A stretch of DNA of 64,000 nucleotides from Rhynchonema sp. JSB1_4 (lineage: Eukaryota; Nematoda; Chromadorea; Monhysterida; Xyalidae). The DNA lies in NCBI GenBank assembly GCA_030248065.1, contig JASAMV010002578.1:98418-162417 (forward strand), given 5' to 3'. Of the stretch, positions 63,661 to 64,000 are shown in pieces; the stretch's first letter is position 1; each line of letters starts with the position of its first letter. The notes under the pieces were generated by a model. That model searched no databases, was not told where the DNA came from, and saw only the letters and a program-made list of their open reading frames with translations. A program made the position numbers and the translations under genes.

Positions 63661-64000
63661 TGGCAGTAACTGAGTGATTGACTCGAACAGCGAAGTTTCC
63701 TTTGCTTGTTGCCGTGTTTTTTTGCGACTCACTAGGCCATTGTGATATGATGCTGCCACTTTGAGGACGAAGTGATTGCTCTACGTTAGGGCGCGCCCGC
63801 CCGGCCTTGATTTGCATGGGCACACCGAGGCATTCGCCGGGGCATAAGCGAAACATTTTTTTGGCCAGGCGCCGTCACAGTTACAGGATTGTCAATAAAT
63901 TGGTTTCGTATTTGCAGCTGCGCGTGTGTGTTCGCGTTGGGTGTGCTGTTGCCTGAGATATCTATTCAAAAATAAAGTGTTTTAAGTTAACTTGGTTGAA

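Overview
The window reads as nuclear DNA of a nematode that is not a close relative of Caenorhabditis elegans. Genes are split by spliceosomal introns, mostly with GT(T/G/A)NG(T/G) donors and TTTCAG acceptors. Protein content is animal: ERGIC-53, a MAP7/ensconsin-like protein, TYW5, a CHK-kinase-like protein, and two tandem seven-transmembrane receptors of the nematode Sra/Srab type. All family assignments are by eye from translated exons; no database search was run.

Layout. 2.0-4.0 kb and 9.0-12.6 kb (+): two tandem Sra-like chemoreceptor genes with the same six-exon structure. In each, the fifth intron begins with a pure (GT)n array. About 4.0-9.0 kb between them holds a satellite, a foldback element and decayed reading frames. 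13.0-15.4 kb (-): a complete nine-exon CHK-kinase-like gene. 16.8-20.5 kb (+): an incomplete gene for a cysteine-rich membrane protein of unknown function. 21.85-34.6 kb (-): a MAP7/ensconsin-like gene of many exons, with four candidate alternative first exons spread upstream to 43.4 kb. 45.5-47.5 kb: a large palindromic element with GC-rich minisatellite arms. 50.5-52.3 kb: nested short inverted-repeat elements. 52.8-57.3 kb (+): a complete 13-exon ERGIC-53 gene. 58.3-60.7 kb (-): a TYW5 gene, convergent with ERGIC-53. 62.1-63.2 kb (+): exons of a small signal-peptide/membrane protein.

The most unusual content is a set of eight short elements between 50.5 and 59.3 kb. Seven have perfect 8-bp target duplications and one has 7 of 8 bases. 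Their ends look like CAGTG, CAGGG or TAGGG, as in the hAT transposon superfamily. Each carries an internal array of a short motif peculiar to its type. Four are nested inside one another, so the insertion order can be read directly. Three more lie in ERGIC-53 introns and one in a TYW5 intron.

The genes do not form an obvious pathway. ERGIC-53 is an ER-to-Golgi cargo lectin, TYW5 modifies tRNA, the MAP7-like protein is cytoskeletal and the Sra-like proteins are presumably sensory. I found no convincing tRNA, rRNA or CRISPR.
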